The notes under the pieces are model-generated. The model ran no database searches, had not been told where the DNA came from, and was given only the letters and a program-made list of their open reading frames with translations. Of a DNA stretch of 64,000 bases, positions 27,900-37,063 are shown one piece after another. The position numbers were made by a program, and so were the translations under genes. How positions within the stretch are numbered: position 1 is the stretch's first letter; the number at the start of each line of letters is the position of its first letter. This DNA comes from Paenibacillus massiliensis 2301065 = DSM 16942 (GTDB lineage: Bacteria > Bacillota > Bacilli > Paenibacillales > Paenibacillaceae). Location of the stretch: assembly GCF_000377505.1 (NCBI RefSeq), contig NZ_KB898190.1:342564-406563 (forward strand), in the 5' to 3' direction.

Positions 27900-27961
27900 T
27901 TTCCCAACTACTTTCGGCAAGGAGCGGTTCACGCCGCTTCTTGCAAAAAGGAGGCTCACCT

Positions 27962-28798
27962 TTGGAGAAAATTATATTATTTCTTATTATCGCCTTACTG
28001 AATGGTTCCTTAATGTACATGGATACGCTCTTGAAAGACATTATTCCAATTTCGCTTTATGCTGAACGTTACATGACCTTGACCACGGGAGCGAATCTGC
28101 TCGAAAACCTGTACGATATTGTATTTTCCTTTGGTGTAGCGCTGATGATTCTCAAATTTCTAAAAAAGGGATTTGAAATCTATGTCCTGTGGACGGATGG
28201 CGATCCGGACGAGGAACCCTTGTTTCTGCTTACTAATTTCTTTCGTGCAATGGCGGTTGCCGTCTGTTTTCCAACCATATACACTTGGCTTGGCAGCATG
28301 GTAGAAGACTTAACCAATCGCCTACTTGGTGCAATCGGGCAATCTACCAATTACGATTGGCAATTATGGGTCGAAGCGCTGGAATCAGCCGGGTTGGTTA
28401 CGGCAGTGTTTGGTCTGATTTTCATTGTCTGCTTTTTTATTCTCTATTTCCAGTTTTTGATGCGGGGGCTGGAGATGTTCATTCTGCGAGTGGGTATTCC
28501 CTTAGCTTGCGCGGGACTATTAGACAACGATAAGGGCGTATTCCGTGCCTATGCTCAAAAATTCACCCAATCCATGTTGGCTGTCGTCATTCAAATCGCC
28601 TTAGCTAAGCTAGGTGTTGGTCTAATGCTGCAAAGCCATGTATTTTGGGGTATGGCTTGCATGATGTTAGCCATTCGCACACCACGATTCCTGTCCGACT
28701 TCCTCATTACAACGGGCGGTGGAGGCGGTGTGGTGAACAACGTTTATCACAGTGTCAAACTGATCGGCATGGCCCGTAAGCTAAGTAAGGTAGGCTAG
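27962..28798 (+). CDS. Polytopic channel protein (VirB6/TrbL-like)
   Basis: About 278 residues with around six membrane helices and a Gly-rich C-terminal stretch (TTGGGGGVVNNVYH), as in VirB6/TrbL inner-membrane channel proteins of Gram-positive T4SSs. The start is TTG 27962, 8 nt behind AAAGGAGG. It lies directly after the small pilin-like genes. Confidence 0.7.
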   Translation: MEKIILFLIIALLNGSLMYMDTLLKDIIPISLYAERYMTLTTGANLLENLYDIVFSFGVALMILKFLKKGFEIYVLWTDGDPDEEPLFLLTNFFRAMAVAVCFPTIYTWLGSMVEDLTNRLLGAIGQSTNYDWQLWVEALESAGLVTAVFGLIFIVCFFILYFQFLMRGLEMFILRVGIPLACAGLLDNDKGVFRAYAQKFTQSMLAVVIQIALAKLGVGLMLQSHVFWGMACMMLAIRTPRFLSDFLITTGGGGGVVNNVYHSVKLIGMARKLSKVG

Positions 28799-28801
28799 AC
28801 G

Positions 28802-29011
28802 ATGACCACACTAGAGGAATTGGCCCAGGCTGTTGTTCTCCTCATTCGTGTAGGCTGTGCCTTCCGCTTCATCTACACCATGATCCGCCTATCTGGGGCA
28901 GATGAAGAATCCAGTAAATATAAAAAACGCGCCCGCAATGTGATCATCTTTTATGTTCTTGCCGAAAGCATTTGGCAGTTGAAGGAATTAATCTTGTTTT
29001 ACTACAGCTAA
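28802..29011 (+). CDS. Small membrane protein of the transfer operon
   Basis: 69 residues with a hydrophobic N-terminal helix (AQAVVLLIRVGCAFRFIYTMI) and a second weaker one near the C-terminus. It lies 3 bp after the VirB6-like gene and is followed by a hairpin. The family is not recognised. Confidence 0.5.
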   Translation: MTTLEELAQAVVLLIRVGCAFRFIYTMIRLSGADEESSKYKKRARNVIIFYVLAESIWQLKELILFYYS

Positions 29012-29037
29012 TAACGATATGGAACTAGCACCACAAA

Positions 29038-29071
29038 AACGCCTCTACGATTTTATCTTCGTAGAGACGTT
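29038..29071 (+). terminator. Hairpin between convergent genes
   Basis: AACGcCTCTACGA pairs with TCGTAGAGaCGTT around an 8-nt loop, with one mismatch. It separates the transfer operon from the convergent HipA-like gene and could end both transcripts; the flanking A/T runs are modest. Confidence 0.5.
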
Positions 29072-29102
29072 ACAGTTAAAATTGAACATCAAACCGTCTA
29101 TC

Positions 29103-30359
29103 TTATCTTTCCCATTCGTCTTCTTCCTGCAAACCACTGTACGCAATATTTTCTTTCACATCGGTGCTGTGATCGTCCACCCAAACCTGTGGTTCACGAC
29201 TATAAATGATTTCCTGCATACGTTCAATGCGCCCACGCAGAGCCTGACAAATCGCATGACAACGGGTCTCATCTACAAAGAGCGAACCACGGAAAATGTT
29301 CCGTACTTCATCTTCAATTCCGTCTAGTAGAGATAGATCTAGCCAATCGAAGGATGTCACCAGCTTAATTTGATCATTGTGATCAGGCTTGAACGGTTTA
29401 CAAGTCAGCTTGCCATCTGCGCGAATCAGACCAAGCGGCTTAGAAAACCAGAGTGACGAACCACTATCGTAAATCGGCGCTGGTCCAATCCACTCCAAGG
29501 TCCCTGCATGGCGAATCACACCAAAATTGTTCTGATGTCGATCTTCATTGGCAATCAGATAATCCACCACCATCATCTGGTCAAGTGACTCCACAATGCC
29601 GGTAATGCCCAGCGCTTCACAGCAGTTCACATAATGTTGATAGACCGATATATGATTTGGCTTTTGGCTAGTATGCATCACATACCATGCTGTAACGAGT
29701 TCGGTCTGAGGAGTAATGAAATTTTCGCACACGCTATAGGGGTAATCTTCCTGCTCCATCAACGTGTAAGGAACATGTGGTATCCCCAATCGCTCCATGA
29801 TCTTGCTGGCAATGACCTCATTGTACGGCTCCTGTTGAGTCGCGCCGCTTCCACCTTTCACCAAACAACGCTTGCCATCTATAATCGCCCATTTCTTTTT
29901 CAACCAGCCATCAGAGGTATTGTCTGGCGACATCAGACTCATCGCATCAGATGAACCTTGCCCAAACAATACATTCCCTACGTCCTCCGAAAAAGGATTG
30001 TGAAAGAAGTTGATGGCACTCCATTCCAACTGTGATGCAGATGGACGAATCCAATATTGATCGGACAAACTAAGTCCGTAGCTTTTATCTAACAGTTTTT
30101 GTGTCGCAGACAAGTTCAATTCAAGCAGCGCTTCTTTAATTCCGTCACGACTAGCCGGAATCGCTCGTCCCCGCCACCATTCATTGAGTGCCGCGCGATC
30201 TATTTTCCCCTTCTTAACAGGTATGCCCACTGGCACATGCCCGGCTGCATAGACTTGTCCAATCGCTGAAATGGAGACTGTTGCTTCATCCAGCTCAATC
30301 TCAGCCACGGGTTCATTTTTGTGCATGAGTGTGTAGGATTTGTTCCAGGATTCAGCCAC
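29103..30359 (-). CDS. HipA-like kinase-domain protein
   Basis: About 418 residues. The C-terminal half has the HipA-type kinase core: KGGSGATQQEPYNEVIASKIMERLGIPHVPY, the catalytic loop YLIANEDRHQNNFGVI and the metal motif PIYDSGSSLW. No HipB-like gene lies beside it, and the N-terminal part is not the usual HipA N-domain. GTG 30359 is preferred because GGAGG lies 8 nt upstream; ATG 30374 has no ribosome site. It is on the strand opposite the transfer genes, with its own AT-rich promoter region. Possible roles are addiction, growth arrest or control of transfer. Confidence 0.7.
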   Translation of the reverse strand: MAESWNKSYTLMHKNEPVAEIELDEATVSISAIGQVYAAGHVPVGIPVKKGKIDRAALNEWWRGRAIPASRDGIKEALLELNLSATQKLLDKSYGLSLSDQYWIRPSASQLEWSAINFFHNPFSEDVGNVLFGQGSSDAMSLMSPDNTSDGWLKKKWAIIDGKRCLVKGGSGATQQEPYNEVIASKIMERLGIPHVPYTLMEQEDYPYSVCENFITPQTELVTAWYVMHTSQKPNHISVYQHYVNCCEALGITGIVESLDQMMVVDYLIANEDRHQNNFGVIRHAGTLEWIGPAPIYDSGSSLWFSKPLGLIRADGKLTCKPFKPDHNDQIKLVTSFDWLDLSLLDGIEDEVRNIFRGSLFVDETRCHAICQALRGRIERMQEIIYSREPQVWVDDHSTDVKENIAYSGLQEEDEWER

Positions 30360-30500
30360 TATCATTTCCTCCATTTCTTAATTTTCTTATTTTTATTAAT
30401 TTTATTAATTCTATGATTTCTATTATATCAAGTCTGCAGAGATTTCGTCATACAGGCTTTTTATTTTTTCCATTTTCTTCTGAAAGGAGACCACATTTGT

Positions 30501-30833
30501 ATGAGTCAAGAACCTCAAACTTTATATATCCCCATGGGTGTTAAGCCAGAAACAGAATGGTTCTCCGGTTTTGGCAAACAGCAATTATGGCAGAGCGCCA
30601 TTGGTTCCATGTTGGCGATTGCTCTCGCCTTTATCATCTGGCTAGCTAAAGGCAGTGTTCCTTTCGCTGTCGTCACCTTTTTAAGTGGAGTAGCAGCATC
30701 CGTCATGATCACAACAAAAGATCGGCATAACTTGTCAGTGTTGGATCAACTACGTTTTATGGCGAAGTTCAAGAAAAGCCAGAAACATTATCCTTATCGC
30801 ACTTTACCAGAATGGGACGAGTTTCCTTTATGA
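30501..30833 (+). CDS. Small VirB3/PrgI-like membrane protein
   Basis: 110 residues. A soluble N-terminus (MSQEPQTLYIPMGVKPETEWFSGFG) is followed by two membrane helices (AIGSMLAIALAFIIWLA and VPFAVVTFLSGVAASVMI) and a basic tail. This plan matches VirB3/PrgI proteins that accompany VirB4. It is the first gene after the divergent AT-rich promoter region and overlaps the peptidase gene. Confidence 0.55.
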   Translation: MSQEPQTLYIPMGVKPETEWFSGFGKQQLWQSAIGSMLAIALAFIIWLAKGSVPFAVVTFLSGVAASVMITTKDRHNLSVLDQLRFMAKFKKSQKHYPYRTLPEWDEFPL

Positions 30834-31255
30834 GCATGGTAAACATAGAAGCCCTATGTTTTATCCTATTGCTGCTTATTGCAAGCTTCTACGATCTCCG
30901 AACACATCAGATCCCAAATAGCCTGTCACTGGTTATCGCTGGCATGGGATTAATTCACAATTCTCCATTCACTGCCCTAATTGGCCTATTCATCACATGC
31001 TTGCCCTATTTATTAGCGGCGATCTTTTCTGGTGGAAAAATCGGCGGCGGTGACATCAAACTGATGGCTGCTTGCGGCGTTGTACTCGGTCCTATCTACG
31101 GAACGCTGCAAAGCATACTCGGTCTGACACTGGTACTGCTGTTTGCATTAGGAGCTTTCTTCCGTCATGGCATCCATTCAACCAGGCAAATGGCATTACC
31201 TTTGGCTCCCTTTCTTACTGTTGGTGGAATTGCAGCCTATATCCTTTCCCATTAA
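30830..31255 (+). CDS. A24-family prepilin peptidase (TadV/CpaA-like)
   Basis: 141 residues, several membrane helices. The two catalytic aspartates are in YDLRTHQIPN (~Asp21) and GGGDIKLMAA (~Asp74, the GxGD motif). The N-terminal methylase domain of larger PilD enzymes is absent, as in TadV/CpaA. The ATG overlaps the previous stop (ATGA). It is predicted to process the RGEG-type pseudopilins encoded in this element. Confidence 0.8.
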   Translation: MSMVNIEALCFILLLLIASFYDLRTHQIPNSLSLVIAGMGLIHNSPFTALIGLFITCLPYLLAAIFSGGKIGGGDIKLMAACGVVLGPIYGTLQSILGLTLVLLFALGAFFRHGIHSTRQMALPLAPFLTVGGIAAYILSH

Positions 31256-31294
31256 ATAAGTACGTCTATCCCAAGAATCAAGGAGGTTTTTCTA

Positions 31295-32053
31295 TTGAAA
31301 TCATGGTTCCGAAATCGCACAATCGTGGGCATCGTTTGTATTGTGTTTTCTCTTATTCTCACCCTGGGCATAGCCCCTCTTTTAAACCAGGCAAGCAACG
31401 AGCAGATTGCTATCGTCCGTCTCGCTAAAGACGTTCCGAAAGGCGCTATTATTACCGCCGATCAAATCGAGTCTGTTCAGGTAGGAGCGTATCACTTACC
31501 CCAAGAAGTATTGACTTCATCTCAAGCCGTTATTGGTCAGTACGCTGCTGTTGACCTAAAAAGAAACGATTATATCCTGCCTTCCAAATTATCCAACACC
31601 CCGCTAGATGCATATCTTAGCCGCTTGGACGGAAATAAACAGGCTATTTCCGTCACTATTAAAAGCCTCGCTGCCGGGCTGTCCGGTAAGCTCCAGCCTG
31701 GCGATATCGTGACGATCATCGCTTCAGATTACGGTGAACTTCGTACTACAACTCTTCTGCCGGAGTTGCAATATGTGGAGGTTTTGGCTGCAACAACAAG
31801 TAGTGGACATGATGCACAACAAAATAACCAACCTGACCAAGAGCAGGACGAACAGGCGCTGCCTTCAACACTAACTATGCTGGTCACGCCTGAACAGGCC
31901 AAGCTTTTAGCTGATCTGGAGAAAAAGAGCAAGCTCCATGCAGCGCTCGTCTATCGCGGTGATGCCAACACTGCAAAGGCATTTACCGATCAACAGGATG
32001 CCTACTTTGCTTCCAAGATGACACAGAAAGAGGAGGGTGCTCATGAGCAATAA
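31295..32053 (+). CDS. CpaB/RcpC-like SAF-domain pilus assembly protein
   Basis: 252 residues with one N-terminal membrane anchor (TIVGIVCIVFSLILTLGIAPLL), a SAF domain (VRLAKDVPKGAIITADQIESVQV) and a CpaB C-terminal region (LQPGDIVTIIASDYG). TTG 31295 follows AAGGAGGT. In Tad systems this protein helps the pilus cross the envelope. Confidence 0.75.
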   Translation: MKSWFRNRTIVGIVCIVFSLILTLGIAPLLNQASNEQIAIVRLAKDVPKGAIITADQIESVQVGAYHLPQEVLTSSQAVIGQYAAVDLKRNDYILPSKLSNTPLDAYLSRLDGNKQAISVTIKSLAAGLSGKLQPGDIVTIIASDYGELRTTTLLPELQYVEVLAATTSSGHDAQQNNQPDQEQDEQALPSTLTMLVTPEQAKLLADLEKKSKLHAALVYRGDANTAKAFTDQQDAYFASKMTQKEEGAHEQ

Positions 32054-32891
32054 ATCCTTGATAGCCGTTTGGGGCAGCCCAAACAGCGGCAAAACCGTCA
32101 CGACGGTCAAGTTGGCACAAGCCTTCGCCGCGCAGAAGCAAAATGTGCTTGTCCTCTGCTGCGACGCACTCTGCCCTTCCGTATCTACAATTGCCCCACA
32201 GGGAGCTGCTAACCATCATTCTCTTGGAGAATTGCTTAGTCTGCCAGCCTTAACACAAGAAGACTTGCTTCGTTATGCGCTGCCACTGGACGTGTCGCCT
32301 CACATTGCCTTCTTTGGCTATAAGAAGGGCGACAACGCCTTTACCTATGCCAGCTACAATCGGGAACGTGCGGTAGACCTATTGACCTTGGCTCGCCATT
32401 TGGCAGATGTCGTATTGGTGGATTGCAGCAGCTTTCTCTCTGCTGACCCACTTTCCACCGTTGCGCTGGAGCTTGCAGATCATGTCGTTCGTCTGCATAG
32501 CTGTGACTTGAAAAGCCTGATGTTTTACGCTTCCTATCTACCGCTCGTATCTGATGCCAGATTCCGCCGTGCCTCCTTGGTTTCTGTCTTGTCCAATGTA
32601 AAGCCAGGGCAGGACAGCCGAGAGTATAGCCAGGTGTTCGGTGGTATTCAGGTGATGCTCCCTCATATACCTGATTTGGAACAACAAGCGGCTGCTGCTC
32701 GATTGCTGGATGAAAGTTCTGGCAAAGAAGCAGTCGAATATTCAAAAGCAATTCGACTCATCATGGCTCAGCTTCACCCTGAGGATCAGCCATCCTCCGC
32801 ACCAAGACAGAAGAAGAACCTCTCTATTTCTTTATCAAGATTGCTCCTCCGATTACAGCAGTTATGGCCGAAGCGCCGAGGTGACAAGTAA
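32043..32891 (+). CDS. TadZ/CpaE-like ParA-type ATPase
   Basis: 282 residues. A ParA-like Walker A GSPNSGKTVTTVKLAQAFA is near the N-terminus and Walker B-like VVLVDCSSFLSAD follows. The C-terminus is basic. ATG 32043 follows GAGGAGG and overlaps the CpaB stop. TadZ proteins place Tad pilus machines in the cell; the position between CpaB and TadA fits. Confidence 0.72.
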   Translation: MSNKSLIAVWGSPNSGKTVTTVKLAQAFAAQKQNVLVLCCDALCPSVSTIAPQGAANHHSLGELLSLPALTQEDLLRYALPLDVSPHIAFFGYKKGDNAFTYASYNRERAVDLLTLARHLADVVLVDCSSFLSADPLSTVALELADHVVRLHSCDLKSLMFYASYLPLVSDARFRRASLVSVLSNVKPGQDSREYSQVFGGIQVMLPHIPDLEQQAAAARLLDESSGKEAVEYSKAIRLIMAQLHPEDQPSSAPRQKKNLSISLSRLLLRLQQLWPKRRGDK

Positions 32892-34234
32892 TGAACAACG
32901 CTTCTCTTTTTTTCACAGCCACCGAATCTAAGGCATTTACTGATGTCCTGCAAGACGTACAGGGCTACTTGTCTGGCAAATATGCCACACTGATGAGTCA
33001 CAAGCCAGAAGAGCAAAAACAACAGTTAATTTCGTATATGAGTCAATATTTGACGGACAAACGGCTACATGTTCCGGGAATTTCCTTTGACGAATTGATT
33101 ACTCGGCTCTACGCCGAGATGGTTGAATACTCCTTTTTGACTCGCTATTTATTTGCCAAAGAGGTTGAGGAAATCAATATTAACGGCTATAACGATGTGA
33201 AAATCAGCTATACCGATGGACGCATCCTGCCAGCCGATGAACAGTTCACTTCACCCGATCATGCTGTCGATGTTATTCGCCGGCTGCTGCATCAGTCAGG
33301 GATGATTCTCGATTACTCGCAACCTATCGTGCGCGGCCACTTGGCGAACAACATCCGTATTACCGTGTTTGGCCCACCAGTTACAGATAAGGAAAAAGGC
33401 ATTGCCGCTTCCATTCGGATTATTAACCCACAGAAGCTGGCACGAGAGGACTTTATCCAAAACGGAACAGCAACCGCTACGATGCTCGATTTTTTAAGCC
33501 TTTGCTTGCGCTATGGCCTGTCCATGTGTGTAACCGGAGCGACAGGAAGCGGAAAAACCACGCTAATGAGCTGGCTGCTATCTACAATCCCCTATGACAA
33601 ACGGATATTTACGATTGAGCAAGGCGCACGAGAGTTTGATCTGGTCATTGTCGATGATTCAGGCCATGTATTAAACAATGTCGTGCATACGGTTACCCGC
33701 TCCAGCGAAGACCCTCGTCAGCATATTGACCAGGAGAAGTTACTGGAGTTTGCCCTGACTGCCAACCCCGATGTCATTTGCGTAGGGGAAATGAAATCCG
33801 CCGAAGCTTTTGCTGCCCAAGAAGCTGCCCGTACAGGGCATACCGTTATTACGACTACCCATGCTAACTCCTGCCTTTCCACGTACTACCGAATGGTAAC
33901 GCTTTGTACGCAAAAATATGAAATGAACGATACCACGTTGTACAACCTCGTCACAGAAGCCTTTCCCTTAGTATTGTTTGTTAAAAAGCTAGAGGACAAT
34001 TCGCGGCGCATCATGGAAGTAACGGAGTGCTGTATTCTACCCAATGGCAATCGTGAGGTTATTACTCTCTATCGGTATGCAGTTCATACCACAAAAGAAA
34101 TTGCCGGAAAAACCGTTATTGAGGGTGACTACGAGAAGGTTAACGACATTTCTCCTAGCCTTCAAAAACGGTTGCTCGAAAATGGACTTCCGCTGTCTCA
34201 ACTCGACATGTTGCTCGGAGGTGAAAACGCGTGA
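32891..34234 (+). CDS. TadA/CpaF-type secretion ATPase
   Basis: 447 residues. Walker A GATGSGKTT (~216-224), Asp box FTIEQGAREFDL, Walker B PDVICVGEMKSAEA and His box HTVITTTHANSC identify a VirB11/TadA-family ATPase. It powers Tad pilus assembly with TadB and TadC, which are encoded downstream. It overlaps the preceding gene by 1 bp and the next by 4 bp. Confidence 0.88.
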   Translation: MNNASLFFTATESKAFTDVLQDVQGYLSGKYATLMSHKPEEQKQQLISYMSQYLTDKRLHVPGISFDELITRLYAEMVEYSFLTRYLFAKEVEEININGYNDVKISYTDGRILPADEQFTSPDHAVDVIRRLLHQSGMILDYSQPIVRGHLANNIRITVFGPPVTDKEKGIAASIRIINPQKLAREDFIQNGTATATMLDFLSLCLRYGLSMCVTGATGSGKTTLMSWLLSTIPYDKRIFTIEQGAREFDLVIVDDSGHVLNNVVHTVTRSSEDPRQHIDQEKLLEFALTANPDVICVGEMKSAEAFAAQEAARTGHTVITTTHANSCLSTYYRMVTLCTQKYEMNDTTLYNLVTEAFPLVLFVKKLEDNSRRIMEVTECCILPNGNREVITLYRYAVHTTKEIAGKTVIEGDYEKVNDISPSLQKRLLENGLPLSQLDMLLGGENA

Positions 34235-35169
34235 TTCTACTACTACTTCTAGCTTTTTTCGGCCTTTCCGCTGGCATTCTTTTTTTGCTCACTCTCTCTC
34301 CACGAACTTTCTTTCAAGAGTTTGCTCATCTGCTAACTCATGTTCAGCCTCGCAAGCTTCCTATCGGCAAGCGTATCCGTACTGTTCAACATCCAAAAAA
34401 ACTCAAGGGCTGGCGTGCCACCATTCAGGAAGCGAAAACGATTCTTAGTCAAACAGGACAATCTGACAAGTTTGGACTACTCACCGTCATTTCTCTTGGG
34501 CTGACCATCGTCGGTGCGGTATTAGCCTTACTGCTAGACAACATGTGGCTGGTACCAGTCCTGGCAGCAGGCTTTGCGCTCATCCCATTCTGGCTGGTAC
34601 TGTTTACTTCAACGTTCTATAAAAAACGACTCCATACTGAACTGGAAACGGCACTCTCGATCATAACGACCTCCTATTTGCGAAGTGAAAATATATTGGC
34701 CGCAGTAGATGAAAACGTACCATACTTGAATCCCCCTATCGCTGATGTTTTTCAGGCATTTTTAGCGGAATCTAAGCTTATTCATGCAAATCTTCGCCTT
34801 GCTTTGGAGCAGCTCAAGGGTAGAATCCATGATAGCGTATTTCAGGAATGGTGTGATGCTTTGATTGCTTGCCAAGAAGACCGGACGTTAAAAACAACTC
34901 TTATGCCTATTGTATCCAAGTTATCGGATATGCGTGTCGTCTCAGCCGAACTCGATTACCTTCTGTACGAGCCGTTAAAGGAATATATCACCATGGCACT
35001 GCTCATGTTGGGCAATATTCCGCTGCTTTACTTCCTAAATCGGGATTGGTTCGTCACCTTGACGTCCAGCACACCGGGTCAGATTATTTTGGCACTATGT
35101 AGTGTAACGCTATTTGTCTCTTTTGCAGCCGTCATCCGTTTAACCCGACCACTGGAGTACAAACGATAG
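34231..35169 (+). CDS. TadB-like type II/IV secretion platform protein
   Basis: 312 residues. N-terminal helices and a central pair (FGLLTVISLGLTIVGAVLALLLDNMWLVPVLAAGFALIPFWLVLF) flank a cytosolic helical domain (ETALSIITTSYLRSENILAAV), with two C-terminal helices. It matches the TadB layout and follows TadA directly; the start is GTG 34231. Confidence 0.7.
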   Translation: MILLLLLAFFGLSAGILFLLTLSPRTFFQEFAHLLTHVQPRKLPIGKRIRTVQHPKKLKGWRATIQEAKTILSQTGQSDKFGLLTVISLGLTIVGAVLALLLDNMWLVPVLAAGFALIPFWLVLFTSTFYKKRLHTELETALSIITTSYLRSENILAAVDENVPYLNPPIADVFQAFLAESKLIHANLRLALEQLKGRIHDSVFQEWCDALIACQEDRTLKTTLMPIVSKLSDMRVVSAELDYLLYEPLKEYITMALLMLGNIPLLYFLNRDWFVTLTSSTPGQIILALCSVTLFVSFAAVIRLTRPLEYKR

Positions 35170-35181
35170 AGGAGTGATACG

Positions 35182-35391
35182 ATGTCTGCATCCGAAACAA
35201 CTAACATGTTGGGTGAATTGCTGGAGGTTTCTCCTCAAGAGCAGGGGCAGTTAGCTAGGCTAATGTCACAGAATGGAACCGTTCAATTTTGGAAGAGACT
35301 AGAAGATTGGGACCTGTCCGCTGAATTATTAGAGAAATTAAAGGCGGTAAAACAAGTGTTACAGGCTATGGAGGGAGGAATAGATACCTGA
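35182..35391 (+). CDS. Small acidic protein in the Tad operon
   Basis: 69 residues, helical, no membrane segment (MSASETTNMLGELLEVSPQEQGQLARL...). GAGGAGTGATACG precedes the ATG, and its TGA overlaps the next ATG. The family is not recognised; the coupling suggests it works with the RadC-like protein. Confidence 0.45.
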   Translation: MSASETTNMLGELLEVSPQEQGQLARLMSQNGTVQFWKRLEDWDLSAELLEKLKAVKQVLQAMEGGIDT

Positions 35392-36137
35392 TGGCTACTC
35401 CTCCACTCGATGAACTAATGATTGCGGACTACGTGAAATCTCTTCATAAGTTGACAGGAATCCCGCTCCGCAAACTACAGCAATATGGGGCTCATAACAA
35501 TTTACTCAATGCAGTTGAGCATCCATACGCATTAGAATTGACGACGAAACAGCTTCACAAGGTGGAGCAGCTCAATGCCTTTCTCCGCTCTCATCGAGTT
35601 CTGCAGTGGGAAGAGGAAAATGCAAAACAGAAAATCTCTAGTCCCGAATCAGCTCATCGCTATTTTTCCGCTTTTTTAAGTGGTGTTAAGGATCGGGAAC
35701 AATTTATGGCCGCTTTCCTCGATATTAAAAATCAAGTCATTGAGACGCGTATCATTTCCGAGGGAGGCGTTTCGGAAGCACTTGTACATCCACGCAGCGT
35801 ATTGAAAGCTGCATTAAACTGCGATTGCTCCTCCATCATCTTAGCTCACAATCATCCAAGCGGTATTCCAACACCATCTCATGAAGATATGATACTGACA
35901 CAGCGGATGGTCACCATATTTGATCCGCTCCACATTAACGTGTTGGATCATATCATTATTGGCGGTACAAACTTTGCTTCCTTGGCTGAATTGGGACAAA
36001 TGCCCCGTGTAGCGGAAAAGGCTCCTTCTTATGAAGTTATTACAGCAACAGCCCGTGAACGATCCATTAAGTATGCTTTCGAAGAGTTGGGGCATGAAAT
36101 TGGAGATGAGCTTTCAGATGATGAATGGGAGCGCTAA
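35391..36137 (+). CDS. RadC/JAB-domain protein
   Basis: 248 residues. The C-terminal JAMM-like motif is complete: E in ISEGG, HNHPSGIPTPSHED (~153-166), as in RadC proteins common on mobile elements. The N-terminal half has a small helical region resembling a HhH. It sits between TadB and TadC genes, an unusual place. Possible roles are a metallo-isopeptidase or DNA-linked role; neither is proven for RadC. Confidence 0.78.
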   Translation: MATPPLDELMIADYVKSLHKLTGIPLRKLQQYGAHNNLLNAVEHPYALELTTKQLHKVEQLNAFLRSHRVLQWEEENAKQKISSPESAHRYFSAFLSGVKDREQFMAAFLDIKNQVIETRIISEGGVSEALVHPRSVLKAALNCDCSSIILAHNHPSGIPTPSHEDMILTQRMVTIFDPLHINVLDHIIIGGTNFASLAELGQMPRVAEKAPSYEVITATARERSIKYAFEELGHEIGDELSDDEWER

Positions 36138-36154
36138 AGGAGATGTGAACGTCA

Positions 36155-37027
36155 ATGATAGGATGGTTGGTTAGCTTCGACTTGTTTATGACGGTCGGGG
36201 CTTATTTGATTTTAGCTACTTGGCTCAAGTTACCTACAATTGCATCTACACGTGCCATCCTCAAGGTGGCAAAGATCGGGAAGCAGAAAGATTCATCCGT
36301 TCAAGCGCTTCTCTTTCGTTTGTCTGCGTGGCTGGCAGGGAAGATGATACTTAGCGACTACTTTAAACGAAAGACAGCAGCGACCTTGCGCTCAGCGGGG
36401 ATTCAAACGACGCCAGAAGCTTATATAGCCGGTGCCATTGTTAAAGGTACGATTATTTTCGGAAGCGGTTTGCTTCTGCTACCGCTCTTGCCGCTCGTAT
36501 TCCCTGTGTTTGTCTTCCTCGCTATTGCTATCTTTTTCAAGGAATCTCGAAGCGCAAACGAGATTGTAAGGAAAAAGCGGGAGCAAATCGAAGTGGAGCT
36601 GCCGCGCTTTGTCGCTACGGTTGCCCAAGAATTAAAAGCTTCAAGGGATGTTCTGCGTATAGTTGAGGTTTACGCCAAACATGCAGGCGACAGCTTGCAA
36701 AGTGAACTTTGGATGACGATTGCCGATATGAAAAGCGGTAATCAAGAAACGGCACTCTTGCGGTTGGAGGCGCGTATTGGCAGCACCATGCTTTCGGATG
36801 TCGTGCGGGGGCTACTGGCAGTCATGCGCGGCGATCAAGGCGTTGTGTACTTTGAAATGCTGGCCCACGATTTTAAAATCATGGAAATTCAACGACTAAA
36901 GCTTATCGCTATGAAGCGTCCGGGCAAAATCCGCAAATATTCCTTCTATATGCTTATGTGCTTCATGTTGATGTACATGGTCATCTTGGGCATGGAGATT
37001 ATGAAGGCGATGAGCAAGTTGTTTTAG
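36155..37027 (+). CDS. TadC-like type II/IV secretion platform protein
   Basis: 290 residues with an N-terminal helix, a central hydrophobic pair (TIIFGSGLLLLPLLPLVFPVFVFLAIAIFF), the cytosolic T2SSF domain (VELPRFVATVAQELKASRDVLRIVEVYAKHA) and a C-terminal helix. It partners TadB as the inner-membrane platform. AAAGGAGATGTGAACGTCA precedes the ATG. Confidence 0.72.
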   Translation: MIGWLVSFDLFMTVGAYLILATWLKLPTIASTRAILKVAKIGKQKDSSVQALLFRLSAWLAGKMILSDYFKRKTAATLRSAGIQTTPEAYIAGAIVKGTIIFGSGLLLLPLLPLVFPVFVFLAIAIFFKESRSANEIVRKKREQIEVELPRFVATVAQELKASRDVLRIVEVYAKHAGDSLQSELWMTIADMKSGNQETALLRLEARIGSTMLSDVVRGLLAVMRGDQGVVYFEMLAHDFKIMEIQRLKLIAMKRPGKIRKYSFYMLMCFMLMYMVILGMEIMKAMSKLF

Positions 37028-37063
37028 CCTCTCGTCCAATTCCATGTAGAAAGGAGTCTCCTT

